A stretch of DNA of 57,462 nt from positions 1-57,462 of the forward strand of contig JAIOHV010000126.1 in assembly GCA_019912885.1 (NCBI GenBank). Reading direction: 5' to 3'. Shown one piece after another: positions 16,327 through 26,200 of the stretch (position 1 is the stretch's first letter; every line of letters starts with the position of its first letter). The DNA comes from a bacterium. GTDB taxonomy: Bacteria > Lernaellota > Lernaellaia > JACKCT01. Made by a program: the position numbers and the translations under genes. Below the pieces are notes generated by a model. It saw nothing but the letters and a program-made list of their open reading frames with translations. It ran no database searches and had not been told where the DNA came from.

Positions 16327-16554
16327 CAGGCGGGGAACGCCGAATGCCTGTTTAGACGCGGCGAAATACGATGGGATACGACTGTGAAACCGGGAAGCCA
16401 GGAACGTCGCGCGCTTATCGACGGCGAAAAAACCGCAGCGTGAAATCCCGGCCCGCCTTCCGCGTTTTGATCGGCGATTGCTCTTTTACCGTTAAATTCG
16501 TTACGCTTGCCCTTTGATGGTGGATTGATTGCCTTTGGTTCGGGAGGTGGCGTG
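16327..16554. other. Intergenic region, no gene seen
   Basis: A 228-bp gap between two same-strand genes. No convincing ORF, RNA or hairpin terminator was found. A locally AT-rich segment around 16480-16510 could hold a promoter for the FG-GAP lipoprotein, but no well-spaced -35/-10 pair is evident. Confidence 0.4.
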
Positions 16555-18354
16555 ATGCGAAACCTATGGCGGGTCGGTTCGCTGTGTTTTCTATTGACCT
16601 TCGTATGCGCCGGTTGCAGTTGCGGCGACGATGACGACGATTCGGGCGGCGGCGACGCGGCGAATGACGATTCCGATGACGACGTGACGGACGATGACAC
16701 GTCGGGCGACGATGACGCCGGCGACGATGACACGGGCGACGACGACACCGGGGACGACGACGATCTCGGTCCCGAGACCGGCTGTATCGTGCCTGCGGAC
16801 TACGACGGCGACGGCGACGAGGAACTCGCCATGGCCGTCATGAACGGGGACGAGGACCGATTCGTTCTGAACCTCGTCGAGCCGGGAACGCTGGCGCCCA
16901 CGCCGGTGCTTACTCTGGAGAACGTCGCAATCGGCGAGGGCGGCACGCGCTTTGCGGTCGCGGATTTCAATCAGGACGGCATCTGGGACGTGCTGATCGC
17001 CGCTTTCGACGCCGGCACGCTGGAAACGACGTTTCTCGTATACGCCGGCGGCGATTTCGAGACGCCGTATTACGAATCCGATCCCGTCGCCGCGAATCTG
17101 TACGCGTTCGCCATCCTCGACGAACGCAACGACGGCTTCGCCGACTTCGTCACCTACTGTTCGGATTGCGGCGGAGACAACGGCTACCTGATCTTCCACA
17201 ACGAGGCCGGCGAAATCACGCCCGGCGATCTGATCGCCGACGAGGGAGTCGGGTATACGAATTGGCTGCCCGACTTTGTGCCGGGACGCCTGTTCCCCAC
17301 CGGGTCGAATGTGACCGGCGAGTCCGGCGCCGTGCATTTCGCAACCTATCGCGAGTGGGACGACGCCGGGACCGAATATGCTCAATTTTACGCGTACGAC
17401 AGCCTGACCGGCGATCCGGTCGTTTCGACCGATCCGATCGAGGCGCAGGACGGCAATGGCTGGTCGAGCGCGCTCGCCGGCGACCTCGACGGCGACGGGA
17501 TGACGGAATTCATCCACGCCCTCACGTGGGCCGATGACGCCATTCCCTCGCGCGAGGCGACGCACACGATTTACGGCTATGAAGGCGGGGTCTTCGTCAA
17601 GGAATACGCTCCGACACCCGAGAGCAACTCGTACGCGTACATACTCTGGGGTGCGGTCGACGTCGACCTCGACGGCGTGCTCGATCCGTTCCTGAACATC
17701 AGCGAGTCGGGCGGCACTGAAAGCTGGCTCGTGCTGGACGGTCCCGGCAGCTACTCGGAGCGCTTCACGTTCACGACGCCGCCGGGCTACGCCACCGAGT
17801 TCGCCTTCGGCCGCCGGCGGGGAGGCACGCAGGTCGGCTATATCCCCGCGGGCGGGCTCGATCCCTCGATCGCCGTCATTACGGAACACTCGGACGGCGG
17901 GGCGCGGACGGGGCAGCTTTCGCTTCTGTCGATGTTGGACGGGTCGGAAACCACGGCGCTCGCGACGATTCCGCTTGGAGAAGGCGGGCGTTCGAACGCG
18001 GGCGCGGCGGACCTGGGCGGCGACGGGATCGTGGACGTCTTCGTCCTCGCCGAAGAATCCGTGTGGGACGGCGCCGAATGGGTCTATGAATGGCGTATTT
18101 ATCTCTACAACGGCGAATCCATGGACGAAGTGTACGATGCGGACATTCCCACCGCGTTCGACTATACGCCGTGGATGACGATGGAATACGATTTCACAGG
18201 CGATCACGCGCCCGATCCGGCCATCGTTGGAGACGTGAGCGGCCAGACGCGCTGGCTGATTTATCCTTGCGATTCGACGGGCTGCGAATCGCCGCTCCAC
18301 ATCGACGGGGAAAGCGCGAACACGTACCTTGAGTTCGGCGGGCCGTACCTGTGA
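16555..18354 (+). CDS. FG-GAP/VCBS-type repeat lipoprotein with N-terminal poly-Asp stalk
   Basis: A 599-residue predicted lipoprotein from ATG 16555, with a strong GGGAGGTGG 4 nt upstream. The signal peptide ends at lipobox VCAGC (Cys21). Immediately after the lipidated Cys comes an Asp-rich stalk (about residues 25-72, DDDTGDDDTG units). A propeller-like domain follows with Ca-binding FG-GAP loops such as DYDGDGDEE, DFNQDGIWD, DLDGDGMTE, DVDLDGVLD and DLGGDGIVD. The layout suggests a membrane-tethered beta-propeller held away from the surface on an acidic, possibly Ca-loaded linker. No catalytic domain is visible. It lies between the GPI-PLD-like and subtilisin-like genes, which share the same tail type. 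Confidence 0.83.
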   Translation: MRNLWRVGSLCFLLTFVCAGCSCGDDDDDSGGGDAANDDSDDDVTDDDTSGDDDAGDDDTGDDDTGDDDDLGPETGCIVPADYDGDGDEELAMAVMNGDEDRFVLNLVEPGTLAPTPVLTLENVAIGEGGTRFAVADFNQDGIWDVLIAAFDAGTLETTFLVYAGGDFETPYYESDPVAANLYAFAILDERNDGFADFVTYCSDCGGDNGYLIFHNEAGEITPGDLIADEGVGYTNWLPDFVPGRLFPTGSNVTGESGAVHFATYREWDDAGTEYAQFYAYDSLTGDPVVSTDPIEAQDGNGWSSALAGDLDGDGMTEFIHALTWADDAIPSREATHTIYGYEGGVFVKEYAPTPESNSYAYILWGAVDVDLDGVLDPFLNISESGGTESWLVLDGPGSYSERFTFTTPPGYATEFAFGRRRGGTQVGYIPAGGLDPSIAVITEHSDGGARTGQLSLLSMLDGSETTALATIPLGEGGRSNAGAADLGGDGIVDVFVLAEESVWDGAEWVYEWRIYLYNGESMDEVYDADIPTAFDYTPWMTMEYDFTGDHAPDPAIVGDVSGQTRWLIYPCDSTGCESPLHIDGESANTYLEFGGPYL

Positions 18355-18364
18355 TGCCGCCGCT

Positions 18365-18394
18365 TTGGACTTTTCCGGCTGGTCGGTGTAAGAT
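18365..18394 (+). promoter_or_regulatory. Candidate sigma-70-type promoter of the subtilisin-like protease gene
   Basis: TTGGAC (18365-18370) and TAAGAT (18389-18394) are separated by 18 bp in the 149-bp gap before the protease gene. This would give a leader of about 100 nt. The match is good but was found by eye only. Confidence 0.4.
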
Positions 18395-18503
18395 TTTCCC
18401 CGCATTTGTCGCGATTTTTCGACCCTGACCGTTTGAGCCGATTCGATTCGCGCGCCGCTTGAGGGTGCGGCGGGAACGAGTCCAATTTCCTAAGGAGTGG
18501 GAC

Positions 18504-21464
18504 ATGCGCGCGTTTTCCCGGACGCTCATCGCGTTCGTGTGCGTCGCCCTTCTACCGGCCGCCGCGCTCGCGGGGGCCTGGATCGATCCGAATCTCACCG
18601 ACGAGATGTCGCTGGCCGGGGCCGCCGGCGTGGTGGACGCCATCCTCGTGCTTGACGATCAAGTCGATCTGGACGCCGTGATCGCCGAGGTGAAGGCCGA
18701 AGGCGGCGACCTGGCCCGCCGGCATTACGAGGTCATCACGCGCCTTCAGGAAAAGGCGGCGGAGACGCAGGACGATCTGCGCTCCGCGCTCGAGATCGGC
18801 GCAATGACCGGCGCGATCACGCGCATCAAGCCGTTCTGGATCACGAATGCCATCGCGGTTACGGCGATGCCGGGGGCGCTCGACGAATTGGCCAGGCGCG
18901 GCGACATCCGCTCGATCTATCTCGACTATCCGATCCAGCTCGTGGAGCCGGTGGAGGTCACCAAGGACGACGCACCGCCGCTTGTCGCCGCCATCGAAAA
19001 CGGCGTCGTCCAGACCGGCGCGCCGACCCTGTGGGCCCTTGGCATCGACGGCACCGGGACGCTCGCCTGCGATCAGGACACCGGCGCCGACGGCAACCAC
19101 CCCGCGTTCGCGGCGCGCTGGCGCGGCCTTGACCCCGGCGTGCAGCCATCGCACGCATGGTTCGATCCGCTGCACAATCAAACCTTTCCGACCGACTCCA
19201 GCACGCACGGAACGCACACGCTCGGCACGATCCTCGGCAAGACCGGCGCCAACGAAATCGGAGTCGCGCCGGGCGCGAAGTGGATCGGCGCCAAGACGAT
19301 CGACACCGGCGGCGACATCTTCTCCGACGCGGTCGGCGGATTTCAGTGGGCGGCGGACCCGGACGGCAACCCCGCGACGATGGACGACGTCCCCGCGGTA
19401 AGCAGCAACTCCTGGGGCCTCGCGCCCTGGTATTACGGGCCGTGCCGCACGGACTTCAACGCCTCGATCACGGCGGCCGAGGCCGCGGGCGTGGCGGTGA
19501 TCTTCGCGGCGGGCAACGAGGGAAGCGGCGCGAAAACCCTGCGTTCGCCGGCAAGCTCGCAACTGTCGTCGCTTTCGGTTTTCGCGGTCGGCGCGCTGAA
19601 TCAGGACGCCACCACGATCGCCGGCTTCTCGAGCCGCGGGCCGTCGGATTGCGACAACGTGTCGATCAAGCCGGAGGTTTCGGCGATCGGCGTTGACGTG
19701 CGTTCGTCGTATCCGAACAACAGCTACGCGACGATCAGCGGCACCTCCATGGCGACGCCGCACGTCGCGGGCACGGTGCTGCTTCTCAAGCAGGCGTTCC
19801 CCGACGCGCCGCCCGAGGCGTTCAAGGAAGCGCTGTACATGACGGCCGTCGATCTCGGCACGGCCGGCGAGGACAACACCTACGGCCGCGGCCGCGTCGA
19901 TGTCGTTGCGGCGTATCAGTACATGCTGCCGATCTGGGGCATCAATTCCGACGGCACGATCTCCATCGATGATATCTTCACCTGCTCGGACACGATCGAC
20001 ATCGCCGTGCGCGACAGCGATCTGGCCGCGCCGACGATCCAGGTGAAGGTCGTGAGCACGACGGAGCCGGCGGGCGAGTTCGTCACGCTGTCGGCGACGT
20101 TGAACGACGGCGAATACGAGGGCTCGATCAACACCACAAGCGGCGCGCCGGCGGCCAACGGCGTGCTCTCCGTGTCCGACGGCGACGTCATCGGCGCGGC
20201 CTATCTCGACGCGGACGACGGCGACGGCGGCACGAACGTGGTCAAGACCGATACGGCGCTCGCGGATTGCGCGCCGCCCGTCTTCGCGGGCCTGACGACG
20301 GCGATCCCGGCGATCGACGGCTCGATCCGCCTGAACTGGAGCGCGGGCACCGACGCGAACGGCGTCACGTACAACATCTACCGCGCGCTCTCCTCGAACG
20401 GGCAGAACTTCAATTCGCCGCTCGCGACAACGGCGAACACAACGTACGTCGACGCGGCGGTGACGCCGGACGTGACGTATTTCTACGTTGTGCGCGCCGA
20501 GGACAGCCTCGGCCAGGAGGACGCCAACACCGTGGAGCGATCGGCCGCGTACGTTTCGCCGACGGCGTTGTGGGCCGAGACGTGGGACTCGAACGCGACC
20601 GTCTGGGACCACCCGTGGGACATCACGGACGGCGGAACGGGCCCGGGCACGTGGACCGATCAAAACCCCGGCGGGCGCAATATCCCCGGGAGCCTCGGCG
20701 TCGTCATGATCGTGGACTCGGATTATTACGACACCTCGAACCTGGACGAAACGCTGACGAGTGAGATCATCGACGTGGAAGGCAACGAGGGCATCTACTT
20801 CACGTTCGTGCACGACTTCAATTCGTATTCGACGGAGGTCGGCGACGTGGACGTTCGCCTGGACGGCGGCACGTGGGAGAACGTCGCGCGCTTCTCGGGC
20901 GGGGACGTGACGGAAATCGCGACCGTCGACCTGTCGTCCGAGACGTTTGAGACGATGCAGATCCGCTTCCATTACTACAACGCGTATTACGAGTGGTGGT
21001 GGGGGGTGGACAACATCCGCGTCTTTGGCTGGCCGATCCCGACCACGACAACCACGACCACGACGACAACAACCACGACGACAACAACTACGACAACGAC
21101 AACGACAACGACAACGACCACCACCACCACCACAACGACGACCACGCCGGCGACAACCACGACCGCGCCGGGCACGACGACGACAACGATCCCCGGTGAC
21201 GACGACGACGCGACGGATGACGACACCGCGGACGACGATACGGGCGACGACGACACGGGCGACGACGATACGGGCGACGACGATGACGCGGACGATGACA
21301 CCGGCGACGACGACATGTCCGACGATGACGCCGATGATGACGATGCGGACGATGACGACGCGGACGATGACACCGGCGATGACGACGACACCTCGGACGA
21401 CGACGTGTCGGATGACGACGATGACGACGATGACGGAGGTTGCGGCGGCGGATGCGGAAATTGA
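18504..21464 (+). CDS. Secreted subtilisin-like (S8) serine protease with Thr-rich and Asp-rich C-terminal tails
   Basis: A 986-residue protein from ATG 18504 (AAGGAG 6 nt upstream) with a signal peptide ending near ALAGA. A propeptide (about 40-150) precedes the S8 catalytic domain. Catalytic Asp192 lies in DQDTGAD, His235 in HGTHTLG and Ser415 in GTSMATPHVAG, with oxyanion Asn338 in AGNEG. After the protease come beta-rich regions, including an fnIII-like segment (LNWSAGTDANGVTYNIYR) and a jelly-roll-like domain with paired aromatic residues (YYEWWWGVDNIRV). A poly-Thr linker (from about 847) and an Asp-rich tail ending GGCGGGCGN close the chain. It is likely exported and held at or shed from the surface. 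The substrate is unknown. Confidence 0.92.
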   Translation: MRAFSRTLIAFVCVALLPAAALAGAWIDPNLTDEMSLAGAAGVVDAILVLDDQVDLDAVIAEVKAEGGDLARRHYEVITRLQEKAAETQDDLRSALEIGAMTGAITRIKPFWITNAIAVTAMPGALDELARRGDIRSIYLDYPIQLVEPVEVTKDDAPPLVAAIENGVVQTGAPTLWALGIDGTGTLACDQDTGADGNHPAFAARWRGLDPGVQPSHAWFDPLHNQTFPTDSSTHGTHTLGTILGKTGANEIGVAPGAKWIGAKTIDTGGDIFSDAVGGFQWAADPDGNPATMDDVPAVSSNSWGLAPWYYGPCRTDFNASITAAEAAGVAVIFAAGNEGSGAKTLRSPASSQLSSLSVFAVGALNQDATTIAGFSSRGPSDCDNVSIKPEVSAIGVDVRSSYPNNSYATISGTSMATPHVAGTVLLLKQAFPDAPPEAFKEALYMTAVDLGTAGEDNTYGRGRVDVVAAYQYMLPIWGINSDGTISIDDIFTCSDTIDIAVRDSDLAAPTIQVKVVSTTEPAGEFVTLSATLNDGEYEGSINTTSGAPAANGVLSVSDGDVIGAAYLDADDGDGGTNVVKTDTALADCAPPVFAGLTTAIPAIDGSIRLNWSAGTDANGVTYNIYRALSSNGQNFNSPLATTANTTYVDAAVTPDVTYFYVVRAEDSLGQEDANTVERSAAYVSPTALWAETWDSNATVWDHPWDITDGGTGPGTWTDQNPGGRNIPGSLGVVMIVDSDYYDTSNLDETLTSEIIDVEGNEGIYFTFVHDFNSYSTEVGDVDVRLDGGTWENVARFSGGDVTEIATVDLSSETFETMQIRFHYYNAYYEWWWGVDNIRVFGWPIPTTTTTTTTTTTTTTTTTTTTTTTTTTTTTTTTTTTPATTTTAPGTTTTTIPGDDDDATDDDTADDDTGDDDTGDDDTGDDDDADDDTGDDDMSDDDADDDDADDDDADDDTGDDDDTSDDDVSDDDDDDDDGGCGGGCGN
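21042..21464 (+). repeat. Thr-codon and Asp-codon minisatellites in the protease tail
   Basis: About 50 codons of ACN (mostly ACC, ACA, ACG) with PATTTTAPG and TIPG interruptions are followed by about 85 codons of GAC/GAT-rich DDDTGDDD units. Codon-level variation suggests selection for the peptide rather than pure slippage. Confidence 0.85.
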
Positions 21465-21576
21465 AGATTGAAGAATGAAGATTGAAGATTGGCGCGGCCG
21501 GCTCGAAGGGGCCGGCCGCGCTTGCGATGACCTTTCAGACTCTCAGACTTCCAGCCTTCCGGACTATTTTTCCCTC
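21465..21576. repeat. Heptamer array, strong hairpin and reversed octamer array
   Basis: GAAGATT-type heptamers (21462-21490) are followed by a perfect 11-bp stem, GCGCGGCCGGC at 21492-21502 and its complement at 21511-21521, with an 8-nt loop. The reverse complement of the TGGAAG-octamer plus AAGGTCATCGC element then occupies 21524-21562. The hairpin could terminate the protease transcript, but it lacks a T-run. Confidence 0.7.
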
Positions 21577-22101
21577 ATGAACAACATCATTCGCGAACTC
21601 AATGGCAAAACCCCCGACCTCGCCCCTGACGTTTTCGTCGCGCCGGGCGCGGTCGTCATCGGCGACGTGACGATCGGTGCGGGATCGAGCGTGTGGTACG
21701 GCTCGGTCCTGCGCGGCGACGTGGGGCACGTCCGCATCGGCAAACGCACCAACATCCAGGACCTGTGCATGCTGCACATGTCAACGGGCAAATCGAACTG
21801 CGTCGTCGGCGACGACGTCACGGTGGGGCATCGCGTGATCCTGCACGGGTGCGCCATCGAGGATCGCGCGCTCATCGGCATGGGCGCGATCATCCTCGAC
21901 AACGCGGTCATCGGCGCGGGCTCGATCGTCGCGGCGGGCGCGGTGGTCCTGGAAAACACGATCGTCCCGCCGGGTTCGCTTGTCGTCGGCATCCCCGCGA
22001 AGGTCCGCGACACGAAGGACGGCGACCGCCACCCCGCGCAAGAGACGGCGGAGAATTATCGGAGACACGCGGCGGAGCATGGGGAGTTGTATCGCAAGTA
22101 G
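21577..22101 (+). CDS. Gamma-carbonic anhydrase family protein (left-handed beta-helix)
   Basis: A 174-residue protein from ATG 21577. The longer open frame upstream reads through the repeat region. Hexapeptide repeats (GDVTIG, GAVVIG, GAIILD, GAGSIV) form a left-handed beta-helix. The three metal histidines of the YrdA/CaiE/gamma-CA family appear as His67 (CMLHMS), His85 and His90 (VGHRVILHGC). These proteins are trimeric, and some hydrate CO2 while others have unknown activity. The C-terminal helix (ETAENYRRHAAEHGELY) is typical. No operon partner is apparent. Confidence 0.92.
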   Translation: MNNIIRELNGKTPDLAPDVFVAPGAVVIGDVTIGAGSSVWYGSVLRGDVGHVRIGKRTNIQDLCMLHMSTGKSNCVVGDDVTVGHRVILHGCAIEDRALIGMGAIILDNAVIGAGSIVAAGAVVLENTIVPPGSLVVGIPAKVRDTKDGDRHPAQETAENYRRHAAEHGELYRK

Positions 22102-22215
22102 GCCCGAAGGTCACCGCGTATATCGCGCTCATCAACTGTCCACAATGTCCATTCCGTCCATTGTGTCCATCGAAATTCTTGGCACGGGCACGGGCACGGG
22201 CACGGGAACAGTCTT
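22102..22215. repeat. Short tandem repeats: GTCCATTNN 9-mers and GGCACG hexamers
   Basis: In this gap between convergent genes, 22139-22170 carries four GTCCATT-type units, and 22181-22206 carries about four GGCACG hexamers. The same hexamer array occurs at 35399-35428 inside a coding linker. A related GTCCAT array occurs, reversed, near 39366-39400. Confidence 0.7.
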
Positions 22216-23103
22216 TTAGTTCTCGTTTGCGATGAACCTCTTCGTCACCGTGATGACGTTGCCCGCCTCGTTGTAGGCGATTTCGTCGAAGTAGAACTTC
22301 GTCATGAGGATGCCGCGCCCGTGCGTCTCCAGGGCGGCGACCGGGTCGATGTCCGCGACCCACTTGCGCCAGTCGAATCCCGGCCCCTCGTCGGCGATGC
22401 GGAACGCGCACGCGTCGTCCGTGAACGTCAGGTCGATATCCACGATGCGGTCGCGGAATTCCGGATCGTCGCGGCGGTCCTGGTGGAGCATCGCGAGCAT
22501 GTCTTCCTCCATCGCGCGCGTTTTCTCGTCGTAGGAGATTTCAAGGCTTCCGTGCTCGACGCCGTTTTGCACGGTTTCGAACAGGCCGACCCTTATCGAG
22601 TCGATCTCTTCCGGCGGGAACAGCGGCGCGACCGCGTCGACGAGAAGCGCGCCCGCCATCGTCACCGCGCGCGGATCGGCGACAAGCCACAGGCGAAGGT
22701 CGAGTTCGTGGAGCGCGGCGGCGGCGCGGCGTCGCGCGCCGGCGTCTTCCAGGAACGGGAGCGCGCGGCCGGCGGCATCTCCCGGATCCGGCGCGGGTTC
22801 GGCGGGTTTTTCGTCATGGAACGCGCCCGCGACGGCCAGGCGCAACTCGCGATCGCCGTCGAGCACGCGGATCAGAAGCAGCGTCTCGGGCGCCTGCTCG
22901 CGGCAGCGCTTCAGGCGCTCCGCGGCCGGCATCGAGTTCCAGTCGAGGCCGTCGGGCCATTCGAGGTGGCGAAGCGGCTCGGGAATCGCGGTTTCGCCGC
23001 GGGCGCCGCCCGGCATCGCGCCGGCGCCGGAGAGAGCCGCGCGGACGATGGCGGATAGGTGCGCCGCCGCGCCGCCTCCATCCACCAGAATGACGTTCGA
23101 CAT
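22216..23103 (-). CDS. Stand-alone HATPase_c (RsbW/anti-sigma-like) protein
   Basis: A 295-residue protein. The C-terminal half is a GHKL ATPase: N-box LFETVQNGVEHG (Glu176, Asn180), G1 box ADEGPGFDW and G2 box HGRGILMTKFY. There is no HisKA domain. This matches the serine-kinase/anti-sigma (RsbW/SpoIIAB) class, which usually phosphorylates an anti-sigma antagonist or binds a sigma factor. The first 130 residues are not recognised. No STAS or sigma-factor gene is adjacent; the neighbour upstream is a hybrid histidine kinase on the same strand. Partner-switching regulation is therefore inference. Confidence 0.75.
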   Translation of the reverse strand: MSNVILVDGGGAAAHLSAIVRAALSGAGAMPGGARGETAIPEPLRHLEWPDGLDWNSMPAAERLKRCREQAPETLLLIRVLDGDRELRLAVAGAFHDEKPAEPAPDPGDAAGRALPFLEDAGARRRAAAALHELDLRLWLVADPRAVTMAGALLVDAVAPLFPPEEIDSIRVGLFETVQNGVEHGSLEISYDEKTRAMEEDMLAMLHQDRRDDPEFRDRIVDIDLTFTDDACAFRIADEGPGFDWRKWVADIDPVAALETHGRGILMTKFYFDEIAYNEAGNVITVTKRFIANEN

Positions 23104-23282
23104 TTCGGTGTAACGCCCTTCTCGTTACGCCGAACAACACCGCGGTGTTATTTCAACGTTTGCGAAGGCTGTTATTTGTCACGACGACGCCCGCCGCGCG
23201 GCGCCGGAAACCCGTGTTTTTCTCGTCGTCGCGAAAATTTAGCACAGGACGGCTTGCGAAACAAAAGAAATTGGAGAAGCGA

Positions 23283-26200
23283 TTACGCGGCCCTCGAGCG
23301 CGCGGCCAGATCCTCGACGGCGCGGCGCTCGGCGTCGAAATCCGACGCGCGGGCGCCCGCGCGACGGCACTTGGCCTCCATCGCGCGGGCAAGATTGCAT
23401 AGCGCATCGAGATGAAAATTTGCGGCCAAGCCCTTGAGCGAGTGCGCCCAGCGCGAAACCTCGTCCATGTTTTCCTCGTCGAGCGCGCGCATCAGCCGCT
23501 CGGCGCGCGCGGGAAACTCGCGCACGATCTCGCCGACAAGCTCCATGATCTCCGCGTCGTCCTGATAGGCGTTGCTTGTGACCGCGAAATCGAGCCCCGG
23601 GACGGCCGCGCCGGGAACGGACGCCTCGCGAGCCGACGCGCCGGCCGGCGCGGGATCCCGTTCCGGCTCGCGGATCGCCCCGGCGCCTTCGCGGCGTTCG
23701 GCGCAAAAGCGCGCGATCGTCGAACGCAGCGTGATATGCTTGATCGGCTTGCGCAGATAATCGTCGCAGCCGGCCTCGATCGCCGCGTTCTCGTGATCGT
23801 TCATCGCGTGGGCGGTCAGGGCGACGATCGGCATGCGTCCGCCCGCCGCGCGGATGCGCCCGGTGGCCTCGTAGCCGTCGAACTCCGGCATCTGCACGTC
23901 CATGAGCACGATATCCGGCGCGCACGTGGTCGCCAGATGCACGGCCTCGCGCCCGTCCCGGGCCCAGAACACGCGCGTGATCCCCATGCGTTCGAGCGAC
24001 TTTTGAACCAGCCGGAAATTCGGCTCGACGTCCTCGGCGACAAGCACGCTCACGCCGGACAGGTCGGCCTCGTCGGTCCGGTCGCACTCGTCCAGATGTT
24101 CCTGGCGGATGACGTGCGGCGTCAGCATCGGGCCGGGCCCGGTGCGCGCCAGCAGCGCGCGTATCGTCGCGACGAGGTACGCGCCGACGATCGGCTTGAA
24201 CAGTAACGCGGAAAATCCCGCGTTGGCCGCCTGCATCGAGAGGCCCGAATCCGAACGCGAGCTCCAGAGGACGACGTGCGTGCCGCCGAGCAAATCCGCT
24301 TCCCGCGCCGCGCGCAGGAATTCGAACCCGGACGCGTTCGGCATGATGTCGTCCACGACCACCACGTCGTAGGCGCGGCCGGCCTCGCGCTGTCTGGCGA
24401 CGAACGCAAGTCCCTCGTCGACGCTCGAGGCCGCGTCCGCGTCGATATCGAAAAGTTTCGCGTAACCCGCGGCCACGCGGCGGTTGCCGGCGTTGTCGTC
24501 GATGATAAGAAGGCGCTTTTCCGCTAGCTCCGCCAGCGGCACGAGGCGAAGATCGTCGCCGTCCGCCCGGCGCTCGAATTCGAGGGTGAACGAGAAATCG
24601 CTGCCTTGGCCCTCGCGGCTTTCGACCGAAAGATTTCCGCCGAGCGATTCCACGAGCCTTTTGGTGATCGCAAGCCCGAGGCCCGTTCCGCCGTGACGGC
24701 GGCGGATGGAGCCGTCCACCTGCGTGAAGGCCTCGAAGATGCGCGTTTGCATGTGATCGGGAATGCCGATGCCGGTGTCGCGAACGGAAAACGCCAGGCG
24801 CACGCGCGCGTCGCTTTCGCCGGCGCGGCGGATCGAAAGGCGCACTTCGCCCTTCGCGGTGAACTTCGCGGCGTTGCCGAGCAGGTTCAGAAGGATCTGA
24901 CGCAGAAGACCTGGATCGCCGCCGACAAACGGCTCCACGTCGCCGGCGATGTCGCACACGATCTCGACCTTCTTGTCGCGAACGCGTGGGCCGACCAGCG
25001 CGCAGGCGTCCGAGGCCAGCCGCGCGAGATCGAACGGCACCTGTTCGACCTCGATCCGGCCCGCCTCGACCTTCGAGAAATCGAGGATGTCGTCGATGAT
25101 GGCAAGCAGCGCGTCGCCCGCCTCGTGAATGATACGCACGTGCTCGTGCGAATCGTCCGGCAGCGTCTCGGCAAGCAGCAGGTCGGAAAATCCGATGATT
25201 GCGTTCATCGGCGTGCGAATCTCGTGCGACATATTCGCGAGGAACTCGCCCTTGGCGCGGCTGGCGCGCTGGGCGGCCTCGATGGCGTGCGTCAGCTTGA
25301 GATTCGCCTCGTCCAGTTCCTGCGCGCGGCGCTCGGCGATTTCGTGCAGCGAGACGATCTCGACGAGCCGGGCGGCCAGGTCATCGCGCTGCGTGCGGAT
25401 GAGTTGCTCGGATTTTTTTCGCTCGGTCATGTCGCGCAGCACCGCGATGAACAGGCGCTGGTTCGCGTGACGCATTTCGGCGACGGAGACCTCAAGGGGG
25501 ATCTTCGTTCCGTTCTCGCGCTCGCCGGTCAGTTCGCCCTTGAATCCGCGAATCTTCGTCACGTCGTCGGCTTCGCGCGGATGCAGGAAGTGCTTGTTCA
25601 AGACCGGCCGAATCCGGGGGACGAACATGTCGAACGGCCGACCGGTGACGATGTGATAATCGTAAACGCCGAAAAGCCGCCCCGCGGCGGGATTGAACGA
25701 CTCGATGAGCCCGTTCTCGTCCACGATCACGACGCCGTCGACGACGTTTTCGAGGATCGCGCGGGTTCGTTCCTTGACGTCGCGCAGTTCCCGCTCCTGT
25801 TCGCGCTTGTGCCGGTCGATGTCGGCCAGGATCCGCCGCCTGGCGTCGTCGAGCACGCCGCCGAGTTCCGCCACCTCCGCAACACCCCGGGTCGGCATGG
25901 CGGTCTTGTAATCGCCGGCGCCGAAGCCGTGCGCCGCGGCGCGCAACCGCGAGAGCGGACGCATGAGATACGCCAGCACCAGCGCGAGCGTCACGACGAT
26001 GACGGCGAAGTCCAGCCCGGCCTCGAGCAGGTGCTCACGCGATTTGACGAGCAGCGCATCGAGAAGCGCGTCCTCCGAAAAATCGACCTCCAGGACCGCG
26101 ACGATCCCGTCCCCGGCGCCGCGAATCGGCGCGAATGCGGACAGCCACGCGCCGTGAGGATCGCTGTAGATTCCCGTATCAACGATCTCGCCGTTGAACA

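Noticed and set aside
18552-20972. 806-codon minus-strand open frame
   Set aside because: Antisense to the subtilisin-like protease, whose catalytic triad is intact. The antisense product is Arg/Val/Asp-rich without a domain.
20987-21391. Minus-strand poly-Ser and poly-Val ORF
   Set aside because: Antisense reading of the Thr- and Asp-codon repeats. It has no start context or homologous features.
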